DNA of 64,000 nucleotides, taken from the NCBI GenBank assembly GCA_050633205.1, contig JBOEGA010000003.1, positions 32,148 to 96,147 of the forward strand. The letters run 5' to 3'. Below the pieces are notes generated by a model. It had not been told where the DNA came from, searched no databases, and saw only the letters and a list, made by a program, of their open reading frames with translations. Source of the stretch: CBDHHC01 sp050633205. GTDB taxonomy: Bacteria > Pseudomonadota > Alphaproteobacteria > Rhizobiales > CBDHHC01. Position 1 is the first letter of the stretch; every line of letters starts with the position of its first letter. Position numbers and translations under genes: made by a program. This document shows positions 42,942 to 52,426 of the stretch, piece after piece.

Positions 42942-42982
42942 AAAAAGGGTGGTCATCAGATAATTGATAACCACCCTTTTTC
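42942..42982. terminator. Bidirectional intrinsic terminator
   Basis: AAAAAGGGTGGT (42942-42953) and ACCACCCTTTTT (42970-42981) are perfect 12-bp arms. They give T-runs on both strands between two convergent genes. Confidence 0.9.
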
Positions 42983-43003
42983 TTTGCCTAATTCAGTTAA
43001 ATT

Positions 43004-45112
43004 CTATTCGCCGTTTTTAGATCTCCAACGGTGGAACTCCTGAAACTTTTTAAACAGCTGGGTCATTTCAGCTTCGCTGGCATTACCATATCTGTTCTTT
43101 GACATCCATAATCTGAATTCATCAAAAGTAGGGTCATTTTGTTCGGTGTTGCCGTTGTCATCATCTGTTTCAGCGGTATCCTGTGCACCATATGCCAGAT
43201 TTCTCAGGAACTCTTTTGCAGGTCCAAAACGGTCCCAGCCAGGCACTGATGCTGCCACATTAATATTTGCCCATTTTCCGTGCCTTGCATTGTTCTGGAA
43301 GTCCGAGACCTGGGAGAACAGCTTGTTTACAAAAATCTCAAGCTTTTCATAGCGCGGGCTTTTTTTGCTCCAGTTATATACAGCAAGGACAACACTGGTT
43401 GATAATGTTGATACAGATTCTCCCTGTCCAATCAGGTTAGGGTAGTGCTCATTTTTCAGGTTTGCCGGTAGCAGGTCATTACTCAGTTCACTTTCCAGGT
43501 CTATAGGTACGAAGTGAATGTCAGAGTTTTTGGGAAGATTTTTTATTATCTGAATAGGAGCGCCATCGATAATAGTTACAGCATCCAGTTCACCTGTAAT
43601 AACTTTCTGAAGGGCCAGTTTTGTATCCATATGAAAAGCATTTACCTGAATGCCAAAGCTTTTCAGTATGGCCTTAGCAGTAAGGCCTTTAGAATTTACG
43701 GGCTCTGCAAAGTTTACTCTCTTGCCAGTCAGGTCCTTTAGACTTCTTATATTTTTTCTGGCAATGACATGGAGTTCTGCATTGTAAAGCTTAGTGATGT
43801 ATTTGACGTTATTTCTGATGTTCTGAAACAGCCTTGGGTCAGATCTTCTAAGTGAATTCATGTAGGCTGAGTGGGTTATACCCATGTCTACACCCTGAAG
43901 AAACAGGATGTCCCTCAGGCTCTGTTCTCCCCAGGTGCTGATAATTGGCAGTATACGCAGGCCATTACCTTCACGAGCATTCAGAACGCTTGCCATATCC
44001 ATGGCAAAGGTTGTGCTGGTTCCGGAGATACCGCCAGTAATAATCCGAACGGTATTTTTGTTGGTATTCTGTTTTGCCTGTTCATGCGGGGTCAGTTTAA
44101 TATTTGAAGTCCAGAGCTGAAATTCTCCCTGTGCGCTTGCAATGAGTGCCTTGCCATTGGGAACTCTGCGGGCAAAGTCTGCATAGGAGGTTTTCTTTGC
44201 GATAGCTCTCCATTTTGCAGCCTGGGATTCAGACATTTCGACAACTTTTACACCCTTACTTTTGAAGGTTTCAACCAGAGTGTTATCAAGGTCTCTTGCT
44301 TTTGTTTTAAAGTAGTTCTCAGCTTTTTTACCGGCAGAGAGGATGGCGTTTTTCTGGCGTGTATTCAGGCGGGAGAATATCTTTTTTGACATCAGAATTG
44401 GTTCATACATGAACCAGAGGGCGTTCTTACCGGGGATAGTCAGACATTTGCTCTGCTCGTAGATTTTATAGGATACAAAGCTTCCAGAGCTGGTATTCGC
44501 TGCCTGCAAAGTATCATTTTTCAAGTTTTTATATATATCGGCAGAACTCATTGACTTAATTTTTGCACCGGCTCCGGCAAGCATCAAAGAGAAGGTTTTT
44601 CCTGCCGCACGTGCTGATAAGCCTCTGATATCTTTGGGCTCCAGAATACATCTTTCATTAGAAACAAAACCACCTGCAAGCCATGTGTCTGCGATAACGA
44701 TTACACCGGCACGGTTGATGATGGATTTGATCTGTTTCATGTATTTGGAGTTATTCAACTGGCTGGCGTGGTCATGGTTTTTTACCAGACCTGGCATCAG
44801 CGTAATATCGAACTCGGGGTGTTTGTCTGCAGCATAGGCCAGCGGGAAAGCTGATAAAGCCAATTCACCTGTTGTAAGCGGGGTCCACTGTTTGCGAGGC
44901 TTGTACAGTGTTTTTTTAGGGTAGATCTGAACTTTCAGGCCGACATTTGCCTTGTTCACTTCATCAGCAATGATTTTTACCATCGTATGGCGTACATCTT
45001 TGGTATTCCACTGGTGAGAAGCTTTTAGTATTGTTTCTGCAAATGATGCTGTTGCAGGTGCTATAAGTAATAGTGTGAATAGTAAAAGAGGTAAGGGATT
45101 TACTAGCCTCAT
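43004..45112 (-). CDS. Fusion of a DctP-type and a TAXI-type TRAP solute-binding protein
   Basis: This is a 702-residue exported protein. A signal peptide (LLLFTLLLIAPATASFA) is followed at ~25-335 by a DctP-like domain (HQWNTKDVRHTMVKIIADEVNK, a long ligand-binding middle, KKIFSRLNTRQKNAI). A ~25-residue linker leads to a TAXI-like domain at ~360-660 (RIITGGISGTSTTFAMDMASVLN, VDMGITHSAYM, DLTGKRVNFAEP, ELDAVTIIDGAPI). The acidic tail (ETDDDNGNTEQND) ends in a helix. No TRAP membrane subunits (DctQ/DctM) lie nearby. The two families normally occur as separate single-domain proteins. The role may be dual-ligand binding or sensing rather than uptake. Confidence 0.8.
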   Translation of the reverse strand: MRLVNPLPLLLFTLLLIAPATASFAETILKASHQWNTKDVRHTMVKIIADEVNKANVGLKVQIYPKKTLYKPRKQWTPLTTGELALSAFPLAYAADKHPEFDITLMPGLVKNHDHASQLNNSKYMKQIKSIINRAGVIVIADTWLAGGFVSNERCILEPKDIRGLSARAAGKTFSLMLAGAGAKIKSMSSADIYKNLKNDTLQAANTSSGSFVSYKIYEQSKCLTIPGKNALWFMYEPILMSKKIFSRLNTRQKNAILSAGKKAENYFKTKARDLDNTLVETFKSKGVKVVEMSESQAAKWRAIAKKTSYADFARRVPNGKALIASAQGEFQLWTSNIKLTPHEQAKQNTNKNTVRIITGGISGTSTTFAMDMASVLNAREGNGLRILPIISTWGEQSLRDILFLQGVDMGITHSAYMNSLRRSDPRLFQNIRNNVKYITKLYNAELHVIARKNIRSLKDLTGKRVNFAEPVNSKGLTAKAILKSFGIQVNAFHMDTKLALQKVITGELDAVTIIDGAPIQIIKNLPKNSDIHFVPIDLESELSNDLLPANLKNEHYPNLIGQGESVSTLSTSVVLAVYNWSKKSPRYEKLEIFVNKLFSQVSDFQNNARHGKWANINVAASVPGWDRFGPAKEFLRNLAYGAQDTAETDDDNGNTEQNDPTFDEFRLWMSKNRYGNASEAEMTQLFKKFQEFHRWRSKNGE

Positions 45113-45719
45113 GGCAACGCTCCGGTTTTTACTTTTATCGTGGATTTATTATTAGCACCCATTTCTACCCGAATAACACCGGGATCTAATAAATGAGAAT
45201 GCTGCAAGACTTATTTCTTGATTTTTATCATAGTTTAAGATCGTTACAATCAAACTTTGCCTTTAGTTTGTTCTTCAAGATATTTTATTTTATTCAGTTG
45301 GTATATTATTCAGGATCATACAACAACTTTGAAGAAATAGTGGGGTATTGGGGTGCTTACTCTAATATGATCTGCACCCCATAAAATCTATTCCTCAGAT
45401 TTCTGCCATTCAGAGCAAAATAAATTTATATAAATCAGCTTTCTGTTAACATCAGAGAGAGTTTTCTGCGGGGCAATTACTGAAGGGCATTCTTTTCCTG
45501 TATTGGCATAGCTATCTTTTTTACAAGCGTTTTCAATAAGGAAATACCTTATGTTTCTTTGCTGTTATACTTTATTGCTATAGAATAACGTTAGGGATGA
45601 TGCCGTCAGATTTGGTAACATCTGCTGATGGGTGGTTGTTTTAGTCTGTGTTTCTGGCTGAAGCGGTCTGTATTGATAAGAATTCTTAATAAGGGAACGT
45701 ATTTCGTTTTAGCAGGATT
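45113..45719. other. 607-bp intergenic region
   Basis: No convincing gene is seen. A 63-codon frame at 45193-45384 is Phe/Tyr-rich by AT bias and lacks a Shine-Dalgarno. An inverted repeat GGGGTGC/GCACCCC lies at 45350-45380. Confidence 0.4.
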
Positions 45720-46040
45720 ATGACAGGATTTGTAAGCAGCTTTCTGAATATCTCGTCTGTTGCGGCGAAGATTTTTATTTCATTTCTTTTGGGTACTGTT
45801 TTACTGGTTTTCAGTGCGGTAACTCTTCCAGGGTTTGTTCGTTTTATTCGGGGGTATGGCTCTGAGGTTGAGCAGTTTCTGCGTAATGATATCGGGACGC
45901 CTGATAAGTATGGTGTCTGGGTGGATTTTATAATTGATGACCAGCAGTTTGTCTTTTTATTCTTTGTACTTCTTGCGCGCATTCTGATGTCTTTGATCGG
46001 GATTATGTTCAGAAGAACTTTCTTTCCCAGAAAATCCTGA
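45720..46040 (+). CDS. Small membrane protein, two helices
   Basis: This is a 106-residue protein with helices at about 16-36 (AKIFISFLLGTVLLVFSAVTL) and 75-97 (FVFLFFVLLARILMSLIGIMF). A polar stretch lies between them, and the C-terminus is basic (RRTFFPRKS), which would place both ends in the cytoplasm. AGGA lies just upstream of the ATG. I do not recognise it, and no neighbour suggests a role. Confidence 0.5.
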   Translation: MTGFVSSFLNISSVAAKIFISFLLGTVLLVFSAVTLPGFVRFIRGYGSEVEQFLRNDIGTPDKYGVWVDFIIDDQQFVFLFFVLLARILMSLIGIMFRRTFFPRKS

Positions 46041-46053
46041 AATCAGCGGAGTG

Positions 46054-46075
46054 TCCTTCCCCCTGAAGGGAAGGA
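46054..46075. terminator. Hairpin after the small membrane protein gene
   Basis: TCCTTCCC (46054-46061) and GGGAAGGA (46068-46075) form a perfect 8-bp stem with a 6-nt loop in the convergent gap. No T-run follows on either strand, so it is only a possible terminator. Confidence 0.35.
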
Positions 46076-46094
46076 TGTGTTTGTAGAGAGGCTG

Positions 46095-47738
46095 TTATTT
46101 CAGTTCCTGATCCCGCAGGAGCTTTCTTGAATATTTGCCTACAGCAGTTTTCGGCAGGTCTGTCCTAAATTCAAGGTGCTTTGGAAGCTCGTGCTTGCCA
46201 AGTTTGTCCGAGAGAAAGTCGCGAAGTTCAGTGATATCAAACTCTGCTGCGTCTTTTTTCAGGATTATATAGGCTTTGGCAGATTCCCCGCGATATACAT
46301 CAGGAACGCCAATAACGAGAACCTCTGCCACACCGGGGTGTTCCAGTATGGCGTTTTCGATTACCTGAGGATAGACATTGTATCCACCAGAAAGGATCAG
46401 GTCCTTTTTGCGATCGACCAGGTAAAGATAACCGTCTTCATCCATCCAGCCAATATCGCCAGTCAACAGCCATCCATCAACGAAAGACCGCTCAGTTTCT
46501 TCCGGGTTGTTCCAGTAGCCAGTAGTTATATTTGGGCCCTTAACCCGCATTTCACCTGTTTCGCCGAAAGGCAATTTTCTGGTTGGGTCGTCGACTGATA
46601 CGATTTCGATCTCAAGACCGGGGAGAGGAAGGCCTACGGAGTGAGCCTTGCTGAGTGGGAATTCAGGTGGCTGACTTGTTCCGGCTGATCCGGTTTCAGT
46701 CATACCCCATCCACCACCAAGTGAAAGGCCTGTCAGTTTTTTGACATCAAGGAATACTTCCGGTGGCATAGGTGCGCCACCATATCCAATGTTTGCCAGG
46801 CTGGACAGGTCTTTTTCCTCAATGCCGGGATAGTTAAGCATTGCGATCCAGATTGTCGGGACACCACCGAACCCGGTAATACGTTTTTGTTCGATATCGT
46901 TGATAGCCTGCTCAAGGTCAAAGCGTTGACGCAATACCATTTTGGAGCCCAGTTTTATGCGTCTGAACAGGCCTGCAACCAGGCCCATGATATGAAACAT
47001 TGGTGCAATAGTTAAGACTATTGCGTTTTTTCCATCATTTTCAAAAGATGTTGCCCAGTATGCATACATTTCGGAGGAGGCGACGAGGTTTGCGTTTGTC
47101 AGAATGGCCGCCTTGGGATGTCCGGTTGTTCCGCCTGTATATTGCAGGAGAGCAATTTCATTTGGATCAACTTTTGTGGCAATCAGTTCATCAGATGTAT
47201 TTTCAATGAAATCAGAAAAAGAGACAGCTTTTTCATGTTCAGCTTCATTTCCTCTCATGCCACCATAAACAGCATCATCACACAGGATAGCTTTCGTAAT
47301 GTCACCAGTATCGCACAGACGATCAGACATATCTGAGAAAGGGGAAGAGGCCAGTGTTACGAGAGTTTTTGCTCCACTGTCGCGGATTTTATAATCAAGC
47401 TCACGTTTGGCATCCAGTGGACTAAGGTGAGTGACTCTTGCTCCGGTAAGCAGCGCCCCAAAGAAAAAGAATGGGTGGAACGGAGTATTCGGGAGGTAGA
47501 GAGCGACTGTATCGCCGCTCCCAATCCCGTCTCTTCTAAGTGCATTTGCGACCCTGGCTGCCTGTCTACCCAATTCCGTGTAGGAAATTTCGTGATCGAA
47601 ATAATCGATAGCAATGCCAGGACCGTGTTCAGTGACCAGTTGTACAAACATATCGCCAAGGCTTATGTGTGATGGAACAAAGTCAGCTGAGATTTCTGGT
47701 GGATATGACTTTTCCCAGAAACGACCCGAAGGAACCAT
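46095..47738 (-). CDS. Acyl-CoA synthetase (long-chain-fatty-acid--CoA ligase type)
   Basis: This is a 547-residue adenylate-forming enzyme. The AMP-binding P-loop is LLQYTGGTTGHPKAAIL. It is followed by GYGGAPMPPEV, GGGWGMTETGSAG, the hinge LTGDIGWMDEDGYLYLVDRKKDLIL and the terminal catalytic Lys region TAVGKYSRKLLR. It activates fatty acids to acyl-CoA through acyl-AMP. It lies 25 bp downstream of the FadJ-type gene on the same strand, forming a beta-oxidation unit. Confidence 0.92.
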   Translation of the reverse strand: MVPSGRFWEKSYPPEISADFVPSHISLGDMFVQLVTEHGPGIAIDYFDHEISYTELGRQAARVANALRRDGIGSGDTVALYLPNTPFHPFFFFGALLTGARVTHLSPLDAKRELDYKIRDSGAKTLVTLASSPFSDMSDRLCDTGDITKAILCDDAVYGGMRGNEAEHEKAVSFSDFIENTSDELIATKVDPNEIALLQYTGGTTGHPKAAILTNANLVASSEMYAYWATSFENDGKNAIVLTIAPMFHIMGLVAGLFRRIKLGSKMVLRQRFDLEQAINDIEQKRITGFGGVPTIWIAMLNYPGIEEKDLSSLANIGYGGAPMPPEVFLDVKKLTGLSLGGGWGMTETGSAGTSQPPEFPLSKAHSVGLPLPGLEIEIVSVDDPTRKLPFGETGEMRVKGPNITTGYWNNPEETERSFVDGWLLTGDIGWMDEDGYLYLVDRKKDLILSGGYNVYPQVIENAILEHPGVAEVLVIGVPDVYRGESAKAYIILKKDAAEFDITELRDFLSDKLGKHELPKHLEFRTDLPKTAVGKYSRKLLRDQELK

Positions 47739-47763
47739 TTAGCTTAAAACCTTTCAGTTGTTT

Positions 47764-49845
47764 TTACAGCTCTTCAAATTTTTTGCCTTCACCTGCCAGT
47801 TTGACAAGCAGAGGAGCAGGGCGAAGATTTTCGTCACCGGTTGCTTCAGCATAAATATTGAGCTGTTTAACAATTTCTTCTGCACCGACACTGTCAGCGT
47901 AGAACATTGGTCCACCACGGCCTACAGGCCAGCCATAGCCATTGATCCAGATAAGGTCGATGTCGCTGGAACGGGAGGCTATGCCTTCTTCCATAATCCG
48001 TGCACCTTCGTTGATCAGTGAATAAACCAGACGGGCATGAAGTTCCTCGTCACTGATTTCACGCTGCTCAACTCCTTGTTCTTTAGCCACGTTTTTGATC
48101 AGGGCTTCGATTTCAGGATCCGGAATTGGTGAGCGAGAACCTTCTTCATACAGGTAATAGCCTTTGCCAGTTTTCTGACCGAAACGACCAAGTTCACAAA
48201 TGGCATCTGCTACCGGAGCTTTTGCACCAGAATCCTGACGTGCTTTATAACCGATATCAAGGCCGGCAAGGTCACCTACAGCACATGGTCCCATAGCAAA
48301 ACCAAACTCAGTTGAAACACGATCAATCTGTGCTGGAGATGCGCCTTCGAGAAGAAGTTTTTCAACCTGCATACTGCGGGAGCGAAGCATACGGTTACCA
48401 ACAAATCCGTAACATACTCCAACTGTTACAGGTACTTTGCCTGAACGTTTTCCGATATCAATTGCAGTTTTCAGAACGTCGAGTTTTGTTTCTTTTGCTC
48501 TTACGATTTCAAGAAGCTTCATGACGTTGGCCGGGCTGAAGAAGTGCATTCCGATAACGTCGCCTGGGCGAGATGTTTCAGCAGCAATTACATCAATATC
48601 AAGGTAGGACGTGTTACTTGCCAGAATAGTACCCGGTCTGGTTTTTTCATCGAGGTCTCTGAAAATTTTCTTTTTTAATTCAAGATTTTCAAATACAGCC
48701 TCAATAACCAGATCTGCTTCTGATACTTTATCAAAATCAGTCGAGCCGTCGATCATGCTTAAGGCAGCTTCTACCTGTTGTTCCGTCAGGCCACCGCGCT
48801 GGGCAGTTTTCTGATAGTTTTTTTCGATAGTACCAAGACCGCGCTCCAGGGCTTTTTCGTCAAGGTCGATCATTGTTACCGGAATACCAGCGGAGGCGAT
48901 GCTCATTGTGATGCCGCCACCCATTGTTCCGGCGCCAAGAACAGCAACACGTTTGATGTCACGTGCTTTTGTTTCTTTTGGCATGTCAGGAATTTTCAGC
49001 GCTGCACGTTCAGCAAAGAACAGATGGCGCTGGGCTTTTGACTGCTCGCCGTCTCTCAACTGAATGAAGAATTCACGTTCCTGCTTCAGGCCGTCATCGA
49101 AAGACATTGTCAGTGTATTTTTTACTGACTCTGCGCAAGCTGCAGGTGCATGAAGACCGCGGGACCTGCGTAGTAGTTTTGAAGCAGTTGCATCCAGTTC
49201 AGTCGCATCCTTGCGAAGGGCTTCAAGTTTGTCATCACGCTGGCTATTTCTTAATACAGGGCGGTTTTCTGAAAGCACTTTTTGTGTAAAGGAAAGTGCA
49301 TTTTCAAGCAGGTTGTCATCATAGACTTCATCAAGGATGCCAAGCTTTTCTGCTTTGTCAGCTCCCATTGGGTTGCCTGTTACGATTGGCTCAAGTGCCA
49401 GAACAGGGCCGATAAGGCGTGGAAGACGCTGTGTGCCTCCAGCACCGGGAATGAGGCCTAGTTTAACTTCCGGCAGACCAACCTGAGCGGATTTTACAGC
49501 AACACGGAAGTGACAGCCAAGGGCGATTTCAAATCCGCCGCCGAATGCTGTTCCGTGAATTGCAGCAACTACCGGTTTTTCACTGGCTTCAATTGAGTTG
49601 ATGACATCCGGCAGGCTGGGCTCTTGTGGAGGTTTGCCAAATTCAGTGATGTCTGCACCAGCAGCAAATGTTCTGCCGATACAAGCAACGATGATTGCAT
49701 CTACATCTGCGTTCGCAGAAGCTTCCGTAACTTTTTCCTTCAAGCCGGAGCGAACTGCATGAGATAGTGCGTTCACTGGAGGGTTGTTAATTTCGACGAT
49801 AGCAATTCGGCCTTCAAGGCGCAAAGTAACCTTCTGTTCTTCCAC
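47764..49845 (-). CDS. fadJ: Fatty-acid oxidation multifunctional protein (enoyl-CoA hydratase / 3-hydroxyacyl-CoA dehydrogenase)
   Basis: This is a 693-residue protein. The N-terminal crotonase domain (~1-190) contains GRTFAAGADITEF and AIHGTAFGGGFEIALGCHFRVA. The dehydrogenase domain starts near 290 with the Rossmann motif VAVLGAGTMGGGITMSIASAG. Two C-terminal 3HCDH segments follow (CYGFVGNRMLR). It carries out hydration and oxidation of enoyl-CoA in beta-oxidation. The GTG at 49845 (GGGAGA upstream) is preferred; the frame extends 39 codons further into what is probably regulatory DNA. FadB and FadJ cannot be told apart with certainty. Confidence 0.92.
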   Translation of the reverse strand: MEEQKVTLRLEGRIAIVEINNPPVNALSHAVRSGLKEKVTEASANADVDAIIVACIGRTFAAGADITEFGKPPQEPSLPDVINSIEASEKPVVAAIHGTAFGGGFEIALGCHFRVAVKSAQVGLPEVKLGLIPGAGGTQRLPRLIGPVLALEPIVTGNPMGADKAEKLGILDEVYDDNLLENALSFTQKVLSENRPVLRNSQRDDKLEALRKDATELDATASKLLRRSRGLHAPAACAESVKNTLTMSFDDGLKQEREFFIQLRDGEQSKAQRHLFFAERAALKIPDMPKETKARDIKRVAVLGAGTMGGGITMSIASAGIPVTMIDLDEKALERGLGTIEKNYQKTAQRGGLTEQQVEAALSMIDGSTDFDKVSEADLVIEAVFENLELKKKIFRDLDEKTRPGTILASNTSYLDIDVIAAETSRPGDVIGMHFFSPANVMKLLEIVRAKETKLDVLKTAIDIGKRSGKVPVTVGVCYGFVGNRMLRSRSMQVEKLLLEGASPAQIDRVSTEFGFAMGPCAVGDLAGLDIGYKARQDSGAKAPVADAICELGRFGQKTGKGYYLYEEGSRSPIPDPEIEALIKNVAKEQGVEQREISDEELHARLVYSLINEGARIMEEGIASRSSDIDLIWINGYGWPVGRGGPMFYADSVGAEEIVKQLNIYAEATGDENLRPAPLLVKLAGEGKKFEEL

Positions 49846-49933
49846 GAGCTTTCTTCTCCCTGTCTCAATGGTAGGAAATTTTTTGTATAAATTCCACATA
49901 GCGGAATTAAATTCCATAATCTTGATAATTAGT

Positions 49934-49978
49934 CTAAGTGGTGCTGAAGTTGGTGTCAACACGCAAGAATTCGCGGTT
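49934..49978. repeat. Upstream motif copy 1 (fadJ side)
   Basis: This 45-bp sequence starts CTAAGTGGTG and contains AACACGCAAGAA and ends GCGGTT. It matches a copy at 50421-50466 at about 36 of 46 positions, in the same orientation. It lies ~90-135 bp upstream of the fadJ start. It may be a regulatory element shared by the catabolic genes on either side. Confidence 0.6.
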
Positions 49979-50420
49979 ATGGAAGAGGAAACAGGTAAGG
50001 AATTTATTCATAACCTGTGGTTGTAATGAAATAGCCGAAACCACTAAACCGGGCTTAATCCTGATGTTTTATAGAGGATGAGGTGGTTTGGTTGCCGTTA
50101 CAATATTCTTATCAGGAGGCATAGTGTAGGGGATGCTTTTCTCAACCTATAGTAGTGCGTTGGTTTTATTGTTATTTTCACAGGATTTCAGTGAGGTCGC
50201 TAATAATAATTCTTGCGGTTTTCCTGTTAAAAAACGTGAAAATACTTCATATATTGAAGCATTTATAGCTTTTGTGTGATTTTTTACAACTAAAAGCATT
50301 TTTGTATATAAAATTGTAGTGCTTTGTTATTGCTTTTATTTTTTTGAATAATACAGCTAATGCACTATTTTTTCCAAATTCCGCAGTGCAGGAATTTTTT
50401 CCGATATGTTGACTTTTATA

Positions 50421-50466
50421 CTAAGTGGTGATGAACTTAAGTACTAACACGCAAGAAATTGCGGTT
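50421..50466. repeat. Upstream motif copy 2 (CoA-transferase side)
   Basis: This is the second copy of the element at 49934-49978, ending 32 bp before the CoA-transferase A start. The identical words CTAAGTGGTG, AACACGCAAGAA and GCGGTT are separated by diverged bases, as expected for conserved protein contacts or a leader structure. Confidence 0.6.
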
Positions 50467-50498
50467 CAGGGGAAGTCAATAGGGAATAATGTCTACTT

Positions 50499-51197
50499 AT
50501 GATAAACAAGCGCATTGCCAGCGTTGAAGAAGCTATTGCTGGAATAACCGATGGGTCAACACTCATGATCAGCGGTTTTGGTGAGTCTGGAAGACCTAAT
50601 ATGCTTATAGCTGCTGTTCTGGATTCCGGGGTTCGTGATCTAACTCTTATCAGCAATAATGCAGGGGATGGCCTGGAAGGGCTTGCCGCACTGTTTCTTG
50701 CCGAGCGTGTCAGCAAGCTTGCCTGTTCATTCCCGCGTGGTGCGATGGCAGAAGATGTTGGCCGTCTGGTAAATTCCGGAAAGCTGGAGCTGGATGTTAT
50801 GCCACAAGGTACTCTGGCTGAACGTATTCGTGCTGCCGGAGCCGGTGTCGGAGCATTTTTTACACCGACTGGATACGGTACGGAGATTGCCAAAGGTAAG
50901 GAAACAAGAATTATTGATGGTGTCGGGCAGGTTCTTGAATATGCCCTTCATGCAGATTTTGCGCTTGTTAAAGCACTGCAGGGTGATCGTTGGGGTAATG
51001 TTACCTATAATCAGCTTGCGCGAAACTTCTCACCTTTGATGTGTATGGCTGCAAAGCGCACAATTGTTGAAGTTGATGAGTTTGTAGAGCTTGGTGAAAT
51101 AGATCCTGCCAACGTTATTACTCCCGGAATTTTTGTTGATGCAATGGTTCAGACTAAAGCTGTTCCTGCACAAGCCTGGAGGTTTGAAGCAGCATGA
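50499..51197 (+). CDS. 3-oxoacid CoA-transferase subunit A
   Basis: This is a 232-residue family I CoA-transferase alpha subunit. Marks are ITDGSTLMISGFGESGRPNMLI, the oxyanion and CoA region LISNNAG, CSFPRG and GVGAFFTPTGYGT. With subunit B it moves CoA between succinyl-CoA and a 3-oxoacid (acetoacetate or 3-oxoadipate). It overlaps the B gene by 4 bp. The fatty-acid genes alongside favour a ketone-body or short-chain role, but PcaI cannot be excluded. Confidence 0.9.
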   Translation: MINKRIASVEEAIAGITDGSTLMISGFGESGRPNMLIAAVLDSGVRDLTLISNNAGDGLEGLAALFLAERVSKLACSFPRGAMAEDVGRLVNSGKLELDVMPQGTLAERIRAAGAGVGAFFTPTGYGTEIAKGKETRIIDGVGQVLEYALHADFALVKALQGDRWGNVTYNQLARNFSPLMCMAAKRTIVEVDEFVELGEIDPANVITPGIFVDAMVQTKAVPAQAWRFEAA

Positions 51198-51868
51198 GTG
51201 GATTATCCAGAGATCAGATCGCATGGCGTGCAGCCCAGGAAATTCAGGAAGGCTGGTACGTGAATCTTGGCATTGGTATGCCGGAATTGCTTGCAAATCA
51301 TCTTCCAAAAGGGCGCGAAGTCGTTTTTCATAGTGAGAATGGTATTCTTGGTATGGGACCTGCTCCAAAAGCCGGAGAAGAAGATATTAATATGGTCAAT
51401 GCGGGCAAGAAGCCTGTAACGGCTGTTACAGGAGCCAGTTTTTTTGATCATGCAATGTCTTTTGGTATTGTTCGTGGCCGTCATCTGAATTTATGTGTTC
51501 TTGGGGCCTATCAGGTTGCTTCGAACGGAGACCTTGCAAACTGGGCGCGCAGTCATAATGATCACCTGCCAGCGATTGGTGGTGCTATGGATCTTGCGGC
51601 AGGTGCGCAGCAGATTTATGTCGTGATGAACCATGTTGACAAGAATGGCGAACCCCGTTTGCTGGATAAGTGTACTTATCCTCTGACAGGTTCCGGTATT
51701 GTCAGCCGTGTCTTTACAGATCTGGCACGGATTGAAGTTGCTGACGGCAAGTTTATTGTGACTGAAATTGCTGACAAGGTTACGAGAAAAGAATTACAGG
51801 AAAAAACCGGAGCAAAATTGACTTTTGCCAAGAACTGCAAAACAATGACAGTTCCCGATATCATGTAA
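51194..51868 (+). CDS. 3-oxoacid CoA-transferase subunit B
   Basis: This is a 224-residue beta subunit. The catalytic Glu lies in HSENGILGMGP. NLGIGMPELLANHLP comes before it, and GAYQVASNGDLANWA after it, then GGAMDLAAGAQ. The ATGA overlap with subunit A implies translational coupling and 1:1 assembly. A thioesterase gene follows 28 bp later. Confidence 0.92.
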   Translation: MSGLSRDQIAWRAAQEIQEGWYVNLGIGMPELLANHLPKGREVVFHSENGILGMGPAPKAGEEDINMVNAGKKPVTAVTGASFFDHAMSFGIVRGRHLNLCVLGAYQVASNGDLANWARSHNDHLPAIGGAMDLAAGAQQIYVVMNHVDKNGEPRLLDKCTYPLTGSGIVSRVFTDLARIEVADGKFIVTEIADKVTRKELQEKTGAKLTFAKNCKTMTVPDIM

Positions 51869-51896
51869 AAAATTTCTGATTGAGATAACAATAATA

Positions 51897-52313
51897 ATGA
51901 GCAGAAATTACGACCCTCTTACGGATGAGCCTTATGAGCTGCAGAAAGCTCTTGGCTATAAGATTACTGAATGGCGTCAGGGTTTTGCCCGCGTTGAGCT
52001 TGACCTCTCTGATGTTCATAAAAATCGTCAGGGTTTTCCGCATGGGGGGATTTATGCGCTGCTTATTGATACGGCTGCCGGACATTCCGGCAGCTGGGTT
52101 CCCGAGACTGAGCCGCGGGTTGGCGTAATGACACTTTCTCTTACCGTAAATTTTGTCAGCGTTCCCAAAGGAAAAAAGCTTATTGCTGAGGCTCATCTGA
52201 CCGGTGGGGGACGAAATAACTTTTTTACATCCTGTGAATTGAAGGATGAGCTGGGCAATATGGTGGCTACTGGCAGTGCAGCCTTAAGTTACCGGCGCAA
52301 AAAGGAAAGTTAG
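51897..52313 (+). CDS. PaaI-type hotdog-fold thioesterase
   Basis: This is a 138-residue protein with a central hotdog motif (NRQGFPHGGIYALLIDTAAG), including the HGG of PaaI thioesterases, then VGVMTLSLTVNFVSVPKG and a closing strand. It hydrolyses acyl- or aryl-CoA thioesters. It sits at the end of the CoA-transferase operon and may release CoA from dead-end intermediates. Confidence 0.88.
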   Translation: MSRNYDPLTDEPYELQKALGYKITEWRQGFARVELDLSDVHKNRQGFPHGGIYALLIDTAAGHSGSWVPETEPRVGVMTLSLTVNFVSVPKGKKLIAEAHLTGGGRNNFFTSCELKDELGNMVATGSAALSYRRKKES

Positions 52314-52426
52314 TTATCTGATTATTTACTAATGATAACAGAAGGTTAAATCCTTAGATTATATTTATCTTAAATTGTCAGAGTTATAATTATGGTTCCG
52401 TAATAGTATTGAGTATGGAATCATAA

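Larger units (their letters stand above)
49846..50498. other. 653-bp divergent intergenic region between fadJ and CoA-transferase genes
   Basis: No gene is seen. It is AT-rich, especially 50150-50420, with the duplicated ~45-bp motif near each end. It must hold the promoters of both divergent catabolic operons. Confidence 0.5.

Noticed and set aside
45193..45384. 63-codon Phe/Tyr-rich frame
   Set aside because: Its composition follows from AT-rich DNA. It lacks a Shine-Dalgarno and membrane-protein pattern quality.
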